Positions 47,801 through 55,814 of a stretch of 59,275 nt of DNA are shown here, in pieces (positions within the stretch are counted from its first letter, which is position 1; each line of letters begins with the position of its first letter). Below the pieces are notes generated by a model that saw only the letters and a list, made by a program, of their open reading frames with translations, was not told the origin of the DNA and ran no database searches. Origin of the DNA: Deltaproteobacteria bacterium CG_4_9_14_3_um_filter_63_12 (GTDB taxonomy: Bacteria; Myxococcota_A; Bradymonadia; UBA4248; UM-FILTER-63-12); contig PFUG01000088.1 of the NCBI GenBank assembly GCA_002789955.1, positions 1 to 59,275 of the forward strand. The letters run 5' to 3'. The translations under genes were made by a program, and so were the position numbers.

Positions 47801-49999
47801 TCGAGTTCTCCGAACCTGGATTCGGTGGAAGCGCGGAGTTTGGGTCAGCAGTGGGAGACGAGAAAGATTCCAAGCTCGATCGGGATCGAGAGAGAGAGGG
47901 TCGGGTTGAGTCTCGTTACCCCATCAGCGGCCGAACGGCGTTCGCAGTTGAGCGCTGACGGCGCTCTAGCAGATTCCGCGATGAGCAGGAGTGCCGCGGT
48001 GAGCAGGCGTGCCGCGGTGAGCAGGCGTGCCGCGCTGAGCGGCAGCGCCGCGCTGAGCGGCAGCGCCGCGCTGAGCGGCAGCGCCGCGCTGAGCGGCAGC
48101 GCCGCGCTGAGTTTTGCGCCCAAGGGGCGCCGAGGCTACAGCCAAGCGGAGTTCACGTCGGTGAAGCTCGACGTCGAACGCAGACCGGCTGCGGTGTTCA
48201 GCGACCACGTGCCACGAGTTTCAGGGCTTAGCCGTCACGAAGAGCGTGTTGCGGCACAGGTTGGCGGGTTTGAGAGAGATGTGACGGCATGGGGTGAGGG
48301 GTTCGGAGTTTTGGGGATTGGTGAGCAAGCTGCACCAGTTCATGTGTTCTCTGATGCTGGGGATCGGGTTCAGCTCTCCTATAGTCCGCGCGTGCTCCAG
48401 AGAATTGCGAGTCAATGGGGTGTGTCACCGGAGGCCGAGGGTCAATCGGCGGCGTTACCGGCTCGACAGCTCCACGCGACTCTCAGGGAGGCGTTGACCC
48501 GTCCCGGCTCGACTCTCGCATCAGTAGCTCGGGAGTTGTCGAGTCGGATCGTTGGACTCAACATCTCCTCGGATGAGGTCGTTGGTACGCAGGTGACGGC
48601 TCGCAGCGAAGTGAATTCGATGGTTCGAGCGATCGAGCGAGCGGTCGATCGGTTTAGCTCCTCGACAGCCTCGACGGCGAAGAGAGTCGTGCCGTATTTC
48701 GGTTCGATCGTGCCGACCGCGTTCGACTCGGCTTCGCCGGCTAGGATCCTGGCGAGCGCATTCCGAGGTCTTTCGACCCCAGCAATTGAGGGTGACTCGA
48801 CTCTTGGGCTCAGGCTCGAAGGCAGGGTTGGCCAAACAAGTGGTGGGGCAGCTGGTCGCGAGGCTGTTCGGGGGCACTCACTGCGTACGATGGACGGTGA
48901 TCGATTTGAAGGGAAGGCAAACTACGAGATGGTTCGTCCCTCTTCATTGTCGCGCGTTCTGAGCCGCTTCAGCCCTGAGATCCAGGGGATGTATGGCTCA
49001 CCAGCGTGGCACACGCAGCCCGGAATGTTGGACGCGCAAGGGGCGGGGAGTCTCGCAGGGACCTTGTTGCAGTCGGGCTCTGGAGCCTCAAGTCCTGACG
49101 AGGCGCCGTCGTTCCAATCGGCGAGCCCATATGAGCAACGGTTCTCGACACTCCGTGGTGAGCCGGGTCAGTTGAGTGATGCGTTGGAGCATTTCAGGCC
49201 AACTTCTTCATCTCCAGCTCCCAACGCAAGGGCGCAAAGTGAGCGACGCGTTGCGGGAGTCTCCCAGCAAAGTGCACAGCCAACGCTGGCTGAGTCTTTG
49301 TGGGCCATGAACGAGGCGACTCCGGGAGCTACCCTGATCGGCGATATGGGTGAGCAGATTCTCTCCCGAGTCTCAGACCAGGGAGAGACACTTGGATATG
49401 TCACTCCGGTTGGTCTGACTAATGATGTGGTTGCGGACCTGTTCGACCTGGGTTCCGGCCGAAGGGCACAAAAGAGTGGTGATCGCCACGAAGAGGCGCG
49501 AATGCTGAGCCGGATTGAGCATCTGCTCGATAAGGCACAGAAGATAAGCGGTCGAACGGGAACGATTGGTGTTTCGGCGGAGCTTGCCGCGTTGGCTCGC
49601 CTCGGTGAGACGGTAGGTGTGCTCGGTGATGAAGGGTTGCCCGCGTGGCGGAAGACGAAGGAACATGTGGCAGGCGTCGAGCTCGGGGAGCTCAGGGACA
49701 TGTTGCGTCAGGTTGGTGCGATGCCGATACAGGGTGACCGCACAGCTGCAGACCGAGAGTATGTGAATCCATTCATTGGTCGTTCGTCTGCGCAGGATGG
49801 TGCTGAACCACTGTTCAAGGGCGATGTTGCAGCACAAGAGGCAAAGCCCTCGAGTGAAGTTCAGAACCAACAGCAAGCGTTTGCAGCAACAGATGCTGGT
49901 GTACCACCATGGGAAGAGTTGGCGCTCATCGCCGATGAGGTCTATCGACGTATCATCATGAAGCTCCGTGATGAGCTCAATCGGAGGAGGTCGGAATAA
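44843..49999 (+). CDS. 1718-aa low-complexity eCIS protein (candidate tape-measure, adaptor or cargo)
   Basis: Starts after GGAGA. Residues 1-160 contain a compact, hydrophobic region (LRRMTLAALGLDGLEGVGAES, LLDATLLVLFDEDEDGDFVPW). The bulk is Ser/Ala/Gly/Arg-rich without recognisable domain, with recurring motifs (SGxxxxLSGxxxx, GSLGS, RFGS). Residues about 1047-1088 are seven 18-bp DNA repeats encoding A(A/V)SRR/ALSGS. The last 30 residues, WEELALIADEVYRRIIMKLRDELNRRRSE, form a charged amphipathic helix resembling a C-terminal tag seen on variable proteins at this locus position in other eCIS (recalled). No transmembrane segments, enzymatic motif or signal. Function not assignable. Position between tube 2 and LysM is the best clue. 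Confidence 0.75.
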   Translation: MSSNGHQESQKHPKEKFGVLLRRMTLAALGLDGLEGVGAESLDALASADRFCDRLDQRSQGLGGGSRVEVLSGLPRFMQIIQGRYLPMADNGVLSRVDLDGPRTPADLGPWRRLLDATLLVLFDEDEDGDFVPWSPQVRRRDVGRAIAELARERQLPAVARVAPPPRAIGAQPERKMAQSAKSAASAAPDDASVTERFVRHITEPVRQGDGLLGVLSLSDETRSAVFGRPTSTESRRPLTAWSNAQKSGALGSLGASESNAAQGGGRAVGSLSGTHTSWATGLPGVGSIEAERFSSSLAQRNDGQSTGLGSSLAMLGSLRCVRPLGGEVLSAGSLRGAAGFGEGSHSQDLRPIGFRAIADAEGAAWYNTDLAPGSLLALVPESVEATYLALLAGSTASAGGAVSGFGDDIAPAAPRRLVSQAAAFGQEGVSGSMSAYPKSMGRAGAISEWMFKQPAQLASVAQGLVGKGRAVRGGDFAPAGLAQRGATEAGAVRRAEDSGATHAASNTARVRNRLIAFATHQGRSGALLQSLADEMTHLAGRLSSPRTPGVSASLLRDGAVPSSLGFRGGDMLASLSGVLARSQAGSALGLETKPVRYDSRGLFEAGVFEFLKGESESIREDEAQARAEQIVRERMGRADGFMTVLGRVETLKKREQEFAPLAALLRQAADTGHSGQETRAPRFGSVAEKSLGFERSERELVAALRALNVVSPGHLQAAPLAFASQTGVVGSISGIQDVIEDPIFGQLDRLGASNEARVGRAGAPSLLSDTVISGRHMPALSGILSEVQRFGSKVLFGQGELLGTAAEESTLTRLNRMLSLIRVGDKETAEVRETLRALQRAGMLPAESRLAWVGDEPVLLHGGVEVPPAAFGDIVESGLSPAMLGQVRQIMPVVSAREMVSPEINRGAKQEIGDIGRMWGLERAIAHLAPEILRTGDWQSVQLLKAAVGNHLAEVGSGASGRDPSSPTSSKLRRHAGLGRVRQFESSSPNLDSVEARSLGQQWETRKIPSSIGIERERVGLSLVTPSAAERRSQLSADGALADSAMSRSAAVSRRAAVSRRAALSGSAALSGSAALSGSAALSGSAALSFAPKGRRGYSQAEFTSVKLDVERRPAAVFSDHVPRVSGLSRHEERVAAQVGGFERDVTAWGEGFGVLGIGEQAAPVHVFSDAGDRVQLSYSPRVLQRIASQWGVSPEAEGQSAALPARQLHATLREALTRPGSTLASVARELSSRIVGLNISSDEVVGTQVTARSEVNSMVRAIERAVDRFSSSTASTAKRVVPYFGSIVPTAFDSASPARILASAFRGLSTPAIEGDSTLGLRLEGRVGQTSGGAAGREAVRGHSLRTMDGDRFEGKANYEMVRPSSLSRVLSRFSPEIQGMYGSPAWHTQPGMLDAQGAGSLAGTLLQSGSGASSPDEAPSFQSASPYEQRFSTLRGEPGQLSDALEHFRPTSSSPAPNARAQSERRVAGVSQQSAQPTLAESLWAMNEATPGATLIGDMGEQILSRVSDQGETLGYVTPVGLTNDVVADLFDLGSGRRAQKSGDRHEEARMLSRIEHLLDKAQKISGRTGTIGVSAELAALARLGETVGVLGDEGLPAWRKTKEHVAGVELGELRDMLRQVGAMPIQGDRTAADREYVNPFIGRSSAQDGAEPLFKGDVAAQEAKPSSEVQNQQQAFAATDAGVPPWEELALIADEVYRRIIMKLRDELNRRRSE
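47983..48108 (+). repeat. seven tandem 18-bp repeats inside the 1718-aa gene
   Basis: Unit GAGC(A/G)GC(A/G)(G/C)(T/C)GCCGCG(G/C)T. The last four units are identical GAGCGGCAGCGCCGCGCT. In frame, encoding AALSGS and variants. Recent expansion by slippage is likely. Confidence 0.85.
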
Positions 50000-50655
50000 T
50001 GGGTGAGAGCATTTGGTCTCTCGAGGCAAAACTTCCTGGGCAGGTCACGACTCCGTGCATGCTCATCGCAGAGAACGGTTTGACGTGCTTGGCAATGCTC
50101 AATCCCAAAGAACTCGCTTACAGCAAGTCGGTTGGATGGGCAGAGCAGGCAGGGACGGGACGTGACTTCCCTGATCTTCAGTTTACGGCAGGGAAGTCCA
50201 TCACCATCAGCGTCGAGCTGATGTTCGATCGCTACGAGGAGAAGGGTGACGTCCGCAAAGACACTGACACCCTACTCAAGATGGCGCTTCGGGATGAGGG
50301 TCTCCACCGGCCTCCGAAGGTGGAGGTGAGTTGGGGTGGAGACATCTTCCAGGGCGGGTTCGAGGGCGTCGTTGAGAGCGTGAAAGTCCGCTACACGATG
50401 TTCGAGGTCAACGGTACGCCCTGCCGCGCCGTGGCCACGGTCGGTCTGAAGCAGGCCGGAGGTGTCAGTCCGTCGGGAAACAGTCCGGACATTGCGAAGA
50501 TGCGGGTTGTCAAACGCGGTGAGACGCTTCATTCGATCGCGGAGAGCGAGTATCGGAATGCAGGAGAGTGGCGTCGTATTGCCGATGCGAACAACATTGA
50601 TGATCCATTGGCAGTGCAACCCGGCTCGAAGCTTCTGATTCCACCGATCCTGTAA
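49999..50655 (+). CDS. LysM baseplate protein (Afp7/gp53-like)
   Basis: The 218-aa product overlaps the preceding stop by one base (TAATG). The N-terminal part, FTAGKSITISVELMFDRYEEKGDV and LKMALRDEGLHRPPKVEVSWGG, is the CIS tube-associated domain. The C-terminus is a LysM motif (VKRGETLHSIAESEYRNAGEWRRIADANNIDDP). In related particles it joins the hub to the tube and sheath. Confidence 0.92.
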   Translation: MGESIWSLEAKLPGQVTTPCMLIAENGLTCLAMLNPKELAYSKSVGWAEQAGTGRDFPDLQFTAGKSITISVELMFDRYEEKGDVRKDTDTLLKMALRDEGLHRPPKVEVSWGGDIFQGGFEGVVESVKVRYTMFEVNGTPCRAVATVGLKQAGGVSPSGNSPDIAKMRVVKRGETLHSIAESEYRNAGEWRRIADANNIDDPLAVQPGSKLLIPPIL

Positions 50656-50719
50656 CGCGAGGGCCACACGACTGGGTCGATGCTTCCCTCTTTGGAATCA
50701 CTAGGCGTTAGGTGTACTC

Positions 50720-51808
50720 ATGAGCAAGATGAACCCTCCAGATTTCAAGATGACGCTAGGTGGCGTCGACTTCTCCGACCCGGAGATGGCCAAACGGGTC
50801 ATCGAAATCGAAGTTGAGAACATCGCCGACGGCCCCGATTACTTCAAAGTCATGTTGGATGATCGGGACGAATACTTTGCCGGTGGTGGAAAGATCAAAG
50901 AAGGGGACAGCGCGAAGATCGCGCTGGGGTATGTGAACGAGAGCTGCATTGACCTCATCGAGGGTGATGTCACTGGCGTGGAGAGCTTTCGTCGAGAGTA
51001 CCGCAGGAAAGTCTATGTGATTCGCGGGTTTGATGGGATGCACCGTCTGACCCGTGGACGTCATCGACGATCTTGGCTGGACATGAAGGATTCCGACGTT
51101 GCGGCGCAGTTGGCTGGTGAGGCCAGCTTGGGCTCGGAGTGTGACGATTCGGGGATCATTCACCCCTACATTTTCCAGAACAACGTGACGAACCTGTCTT
51201 TCCTCTACGAGAGGGCACGCAGGTGTGGTTTTGAGGTGGACTGCCACGGGGCGACCTTGCGCTTCAAGAAGCCCGAGCTGAGTGATCCGGTCTGCAAGCT
51301 GATCTGGGACGAGTCAAATCTCCCAGGGGGCGGCAGCATGGGCAACAGGCTTCTGAAGCGTTGCCAGTTCTCGACCTCGACCCTGAGCCAAGTTGACGAA
51401 GTGACGGTCCGTTCTTGGGATCCCGACGAGAAGAAGGAGATCATCGGGAAGAGTTCGGACATTCATGGGTCGACGATGGGCGGCAAGAAGACTGGTCCGC
51501 AGTACGCTGCGGCCGGGAGTCCGTCCCTGAAGATTCAGATCAGTGATCAGCCTGTACGTTCTGTCGAGGAAGCAGAAAAGGTCGCCTACTCAATCCTCAA
51601 TCAGCGCGCGAGCAACTTCATGACAGGTTTCGGCGCGAGTGAGGGAGACGGGACGATCAAGGCCGGGAAGAGCGTGGACGTTTCATTTGTCGGTTCGGAG
51701 ATCGACGGCATTTACTATGTCGCACGGGCGAACCATATCTTGAAGGTTGGTGCTGGGCCTGGGAATGGGTACACCACCGAGTTCGAGATTCGGAGGACGG
51801 GGCACTGA
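50720..51808 (+). CDS. baseplate hub protein (gpD/gp27-like, N-terminal VgrG half)
   Basis: The 362-aa product matches the phage late control D/gp27 part of VgrG: ESFRREYRRKVYVIRGFDGMHRLTRGRHRRSW, DVAAQLAGEASL, FLYERARRCGFEVDCHGATLRF. The C-terminal gp5/OB and needle region of full VgrG is absent. It ends after a short beta domain. A terminator follows at 51887. Confidence 0.9.
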   Translation: MSKMNPPDFKMTLGGVDFSDPEMAKRVIEIEVENIADGPDYFKVMLDDRDEYFAGGGKIKEGDSAKIALGYVNESCIDLIEGDVTGVESFRREYRRKVYVIRGFDGMHRLTRGRHRRSWLDMKDSDVAAQLAGEASLGSECDDSGIIHPYIFQNNVTNLSFLYERARRCGFEVDCHGATLRFKKPELSDPVCKLIWDESNLPGGGSMGNRLLKRCQFSTSTLSQVDEVTVRSWDPDEKKEIIGKSSDIHGSTMGGKKTGPQYAAAGSPSLKIQISDQPVRSVEEAEKVAYSILNQRASNFMTGFGASEGDGTIKAGKSVDVSFVGSEIDGIYYVARANHILKVGAGPGNGYTTEFEIRRTGH

Positions 51809-52134
51809 GATCGGTTGTCGCGTGCACCCTGCGCGCAAGCCTACGAGATCCGGGGCTCTTCTTTGTTCGAGGGTGCGAGTTCTGTGAAAAAGGCCAGCAA
51901 ACGCTGGCCTTTTTTCGTCTCTGGCTGGTTTGCGGCGGAGCGAACTTGTTGCGCACACTCCTGTTCGTCGATTTCATGCGGCTAGGAGCCCTGTGGGGTT
52001 GTGGTATGGTGCGCCGATTATCGAGCGTTTTGTGGAGACTCGTAGCTCGTACAGAGCGCGAGGGTCGAGTAGCTAGGCGAGCTGCACCGCTTGCTTGGTC
52101 TGGGAGCAGTGGGATATAAGACGGAGGCCAGTGA
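51809..52134 (+). other. 326-bp gap with terminator after the hub gene
   Basis: Apart from the terminator it contains GTAGCTCG / CGAGTAGCT-type inverted words near 52040-52080, which may be operator-like. No gene. Confidence 0.4.
51887..51915 (+). terminator. intrinsic terminator between hub and gp25 genes
   Basis: AAAAAGGCCAGC - AAAC - GCTGGCCTTTTTT, perfect 8-bp GC core extended by A/T pairs, then a T run. 79 bases after the hub stop. Confidence 0.93.
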
Positions 52135-52326
52135 ATGAGTGAGCATGACTTGGAAGAGCTCTCGATGTGGCAAGACATCTTGGACGATGTTGTCAGCGGG
52201 CGCTTAGATGGGCATGTTTGTCCGTTTTGCAACAAGAAGACAATCGAGGCGGAGGCGGACGAGGCTGGAATCAACGTCCGCTGCACGAATTGCGGGAAGT
52301 GGGTCGAAGGTTCGACACCGTTCTGA
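52135..52326 (+). CDS. 63-aa zinc-ribbon protein in the eCIS
   Basis: Starts after GGAGG. The last two-thirds form a zinc ribbon (HVCPFCNKKTIEAEADEAGI then VRCTNCGKWVEG; Cys-x2-Cys twice). The N-terminal helix is Asp/Glu-rich. It occupies the place where the gp5/OB-spike gene is found in many eCIS. It could be a small baseplate part or regulator. Function unknown. Confidence 0.7.
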   Translation: MSEHDLEELSMWQDILDDVVSGRLDGHVCPFCNKKTIEAEADEAGINVRCTNCGKWVEGSTPF

Positions 52327-52361
52327 GAAGTGGCAGTGCATGAGCTGGTTTTGGAGGTGTT

Positions 52362-52760
52362 GTGAAGAGCTTCATTGGCTCAGGATTCAATTTCCCGCTC
52401 AAGGTTGACTCCAATGGCTCAGTCGCGGTGAGCTGTGACGAGGAGAATGTGGAGCAATCGATCAAGATCATTCTTGGCACGGCGAAAGGTGAGAGGCTTT
52501 ACCGCTCGGCGTTTGGGTGTGCGATCCACGACCTGGTGTTCCAGCCAAACAATCGTGTGACAGCTGCGCGGGTTGAGTCGGCGATCAAGGATTCCTTGTT
52601 GAGGTTCGAGCCCCGCATCAAGGACATCGAAATCCATGCGAGTCCGGATGACCACGAGCCAAGCCGGATGAACGTAACCATCACCTATGTTGTCCGGGCC
52701 CTGAACAAGCGCGAAAACATGGTCTATCCGTTCTACCTGCGGCGAGAGGAAGACGTATGA
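52362..52760 (+). CDS. gp25-like baseplate wedge protein
   Basis: The 132-aa product from GTG with TTGGAGG upstream. The family pattern LGTAKGERLYRSAFGCAIHDLVFQPN then DSLLRFEPRIKDIEIHA matches GPW/gp25. It overlaps the next gene by four bases (ATGA). Confidence 0.93.
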   Translation: MKSFIGSGFNFPLKVDSNGSVAVSCDEENVEQSIKIILGTAKGERLYRSAFGCAIHDLVFQPNNRVTAARVESAIKDSLLRFEPRIKDIEIHASPDDHEPSRMNVTITYVVRALNKRENMVYPFYLRREEDV

Positions 52761-55700
52761 TCCCGGTCCCTAACCTCGATGACCGAAGCTGGGAGGACTT
52801 GGTGCAGGAGGCGATTAGCCTCATCCCCAAGTATTGTCCGGAGTGGACGAACCACAATCCATCAGACCCTGGAATAACTCTCGTAGAGTTGTTCGCATGG
52901 CTGATGGAGATGACCATCTACCGGCTGAACAAAGTCACCGATACGAACTTCCTGGCGTTTCTCGACTTGATGGGGATCGACCTGCAGCCTCCCCAGCCGT
53001 CGAGGGCCTTGTTGACGTTCGAGCTTGTTCCAGGGGCCAAGAACTTCCAGGTGGTGCCCGAAGGGACGAGCGTTGCAACGGATTATAAGGGGGATGTGCC
53101 GCCGGTCGTCTTCGAGACCGTGCGTGACCTGTTGGTTCTGCCGACCAAGCTGCTCAAGGCGTTCACGCAATTCCATGACATTTTCAACGACGCGACGCCG
53201 TACACCCATGGTCGTCCGGGGCAGTCTTTTGATGTGTTCATGGGGTGTCAGCGGATCGAGCGCCTCATCTACATCAGCGACCCGAACTTGGAGTCGTTGA
53301 GTGAGGAGGCGTTGCTGATTCTTGGGTTCACGACGCCTGAGGCGCCGGACGTTGATTTTCCGTTCCTGTGTGAGTGGGAGTATTGGAACGGACATCGGTG
53401 GCGCGAGCTCACGGTCGCTTCGACCGAGTTGTCGACCGGATGGTGTGCGTTCGAGGGCACTGACGAGCTGACGCCTTGTGAGGTCAACGGGGTCGAGGAC
53501 TACTGGGTGCGTGGGCGTTTGGTCGAGGTTCCGAAAGATCCGTCGATGACCGTCGTCGACTCGGTCATGATGCGAATCGAGGTTGTCGGCGAGGGGGTGT
53601 TGCCAGAGGCGGCGTATTGCTCCATCGAAGGCAACCTCTACATTCCGCTGGATCTGAGCAAGAACTTCTACCCACTTCAAAAAGACCCAAAGGTAGACTA
53701 CTGCCTCTACATCGCTAGCCGTGAGCTTCTCGGTCATCCCAACGCGCGAATTCGGATCGAGTTCGAGTTGAGTGAGAGTGCACTGGCTGATGCGCCCAAT
53801 GCTTCCGAGGATCTCAAGATCCAATGGGAGTATTTCGATGGCAAGCAGTGGCAACGATTCGCGACGGCGACGCGATCCTCTGTCGAGGAGGGGCTAAAGG
53901 GTACAGAGTTCGAGGACACCACGTGTGCGTTCACGAAGACTGGGACGGTCTCCTTCAGGGTCCCCGAGGGCATCTCCGAGGCCGCGGTGAACGACGCAGA
54001 GTCGTATTGGGTGCGCGCGCGCATCGTCAAGGGAGACTACGGCGTCGCTGGAACCTATGAGCTCGATGGTGACAAGTGGGCCTGGAGAGATGAGCGTCCC
54101 CTTCGCCCCCCGCAGTTGAAAGGGCTTCGTCTCAAGTACACCGAGGACGATCGTTGTCCGCACCGGCTGGTGACGTACAACGACTTCCGCTACATCGACA
54201 TCACTGAGTCGTGCGCGACGGAGTTGCGGCACGTTCAAGTCTTCGAGCCCATTCCTGATGAGAGCCCCTCGCTCTACCTTGGTTTCGACGGCCCATTTCC
54301 AAACGATTTCATACAAATCTTCATCAACGTCGTGCAGAAGACAAGCATGGAGTTGGTTAGGGACCAGGATGAGTTGCTGCGTGCTTATTACAAGCGAATG
54401 GAAGAGTTGTACTACGGCGACAAGAAGGTCGTGTGGGAGTACTGGAGCGGCAAAGACTGGCTCGACTTGGGAGTTGCTGACCGCACTCACGCCTTCACGG
54501 AGAGCGGCTTCATTGAGTTTGTCGGGCCCAAGGACATGGCTCCGACGAAGAAGTTTGGTGAGCACTTGTTCTGGATCCGCACCCGTCTCGAGATGGGGGG
54601 ATATGAGCAGTTGCCTCGCGTTGATCACATTCTTCTCAACACGATCACGGCGGAGCACCGCACGACGTTGAGGTTCGAGATCCTCGGCAATGGCGGCGGG
54701 ACTCCAAACGAGCTTTTCAAGTTCAACAACCGCCCGATCTTGGAGGGCGAAGAGATCTGGATTCGTGAGAAGGAGGTGCCGCCGCCTGATGAGCAGGAGC
54801 AGCTGCGAAGCGCACACGGAGAGAAGGTTTTGGAGACCGACCCACGTGAGGGGCACTGGGTGCGTTGGGTTCGGGTTGACAGCTTCTATGCGTCGAGTGG
54901 TCGAAGTCGTCACTATACCGTGGACCGAATCAACGGCTCGATACGATTCGGTGATGGTCGACGGGGGATGATGGTTCCGAAGGGGGACAAGAACGTCAAA
55001 TGTAACCTCTACCGCTACGGCGGAGGTGTTAGGGGGAACATTGGTCCAAACCAGGCGACGACCCTGAGGCAGTCCATCGCATACATCGACAGTGTGACGA
55101 ATCACTACGCCGCGAAGGGTGGCTCCGACGTTGAGAGCGTGGAAGAGGTCAAGCAGCGCGGCCCCTATGTGATCAAGAGTCGCTATCGAGCAGTGACGAA
55201 GGAGGACTTTGAGTGGCTTGCCCTGCAGGCTTCGAACTCCATTGCGCGGACCCACTGCTTGCCATCCACTGAGCGAGAAGGCGAGGTCTGTGTCCTGGTG
55301 GTGCCGAAGTTCGACGAGGCGAAGCTCGACTACAGTCAGAAGTTAATCCCTTCCACTGAGTTGGTGCGTCGCGTAAAAGCCTACCTCGACGAGCGGCGTC
55401 TGGTGACGGTGAAGGTGAATGTCGAGAAGCCTCAATATGTGGAGATCTCAGTGAACCTGGACGTGATCCGGTCATCGACGGGATCGAGCGAGCGTTTGAA
55501 GCGTGACATTGCGTTAGCGCTTCGCCGGTTCCTGCATCCGATCCATGGTGGTCGTGATGGCAAGGGGTGGCCATTTGGGCGCAACGTTCTAAAAGTGGAT
55601 CTGTATCACGTGATCGAGGAGGTCGAGGGAGTGGAGTTTGTCGATCGGATTCGCATCTATGATGAGGATCGCAAAGTTCATGTCGAGCAGATCAAGTTGG

Positions 55701-55768
55701 GTCCGAAGGGGCTTCCGTACCTTGTAGACATAGACATCACCGAGAAAGCGCGGGAGCGCATTCTATGA
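52757..55768 (+). CDS. large baseplate wedge protein (gp6/J-like)
   Basis: The 1003-aa product has the putative baseplate-assembly signature: PNLDDRSWEDLVQEAISLIPKYCPEWTNHNPSDPGITLVELFAWLMEMTIYRLNKV at the N-terminus, ADDxR/HYTVDRINGSIRFGDGRRGMMVP in the middle, and a J-like core (KSRYRAVTKEDFEWLAL, VKVNVEKPQYVEISVNL). It forms the wedge ring that triggers contraction. Length fits eCIS relatives. ATGA overlap with gp25 implies coupling. Confidence 0.94.
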   Translation: MIPVPNLDDRSWEDLVQEAISLIPKYCPEWTNHNPSDPGITLVELFAWLMEMTIYRLNKVTDTNFLAFLDLMGIDLQPPQPSRALLTFELVPGAKNFQVVPEGTSVATDYKGDVPPVVFETVRDLLVLPTKLLKAFTQFHDIFNDATPYTHGRPGQSFDVFMGCQRIERLIYISDPNLESLSEEALLILGFTTPEAPDVDFPFLCEWEYWNGHRWRELTVASTELSTGWCAFEGTDELTPCEVNGVEDYWVRGRLVEVPKDPSMTVVDSVMMRIEVVGEGVLPEAAYCSIEGNLYIPLDLSKNFYPLQKDPKVDYCLYIASRELLGHPNARIRIEFELSESALADAPNASEDLKIQWEYFDGKQWQRFATATRSSVEEGLKGTEFEDTTCAFTKTGTVSFRVPEGISEAAVNDAESYWVRARIVKGDYGVAGTYELDGDKWAWRDERPLRPPQLKGLRLKYTEDDRCPHRLVTYNDFRYIDITESCATELRHVQVFEPIPDESPSLYLGFDGPFPNDFIQIFINVVQKTSMELVRDQDELLRAYYKRMEELYYGDKKVVWEYWSGKDWLDLGVADRTHAFTESGFIEFVGPKDMAPTKKFGEHLFWIRTRLEMGGYEQLPRVDHILLNTITAEHRTTLRFEILGNGGGTPNELFKFNNRPILEGEEIWIREKEVPPPDEQEQLRSAHGEKVLETDPREGHWVRWVRVDSFYASSGRSRHYTVDRINGSIRFGDGRRGMMVPKGDKNVKCNLYRYGGGVRGNIGPNQATTLRQSIAYIDSVTNHYAAKGGSDVESVEEVKQRGPYVIKSRYRAVTKEDFEWLALQASNSIARTHCLPSTEREGEVCVLVVPKFDEAKLDYSQKLIPSTELVRRVKAYLDERRLVTVKVNVEKPQYVEISVNLDVIRSSTGSSERLKRDIALALRRFLHPIHGGRDGKGWPFGRNVLKVDLYHVIEEVEGVEFVDRIRIYDEDRKVHVEQIKLGPKGLPYLVDIDITEKARERIL

Positions 55769-55814
55769 TTTGGCGGGTGGCTTCGTTACGTTGGTCGCCA
55801 TGGGTTGAGCTGCC

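Noticed and set aside
53894-55255. 453-codon antisense frame opposite the wedge gene
   Set aside because: Shadow of the J-like wedge protein; no supporting signals.
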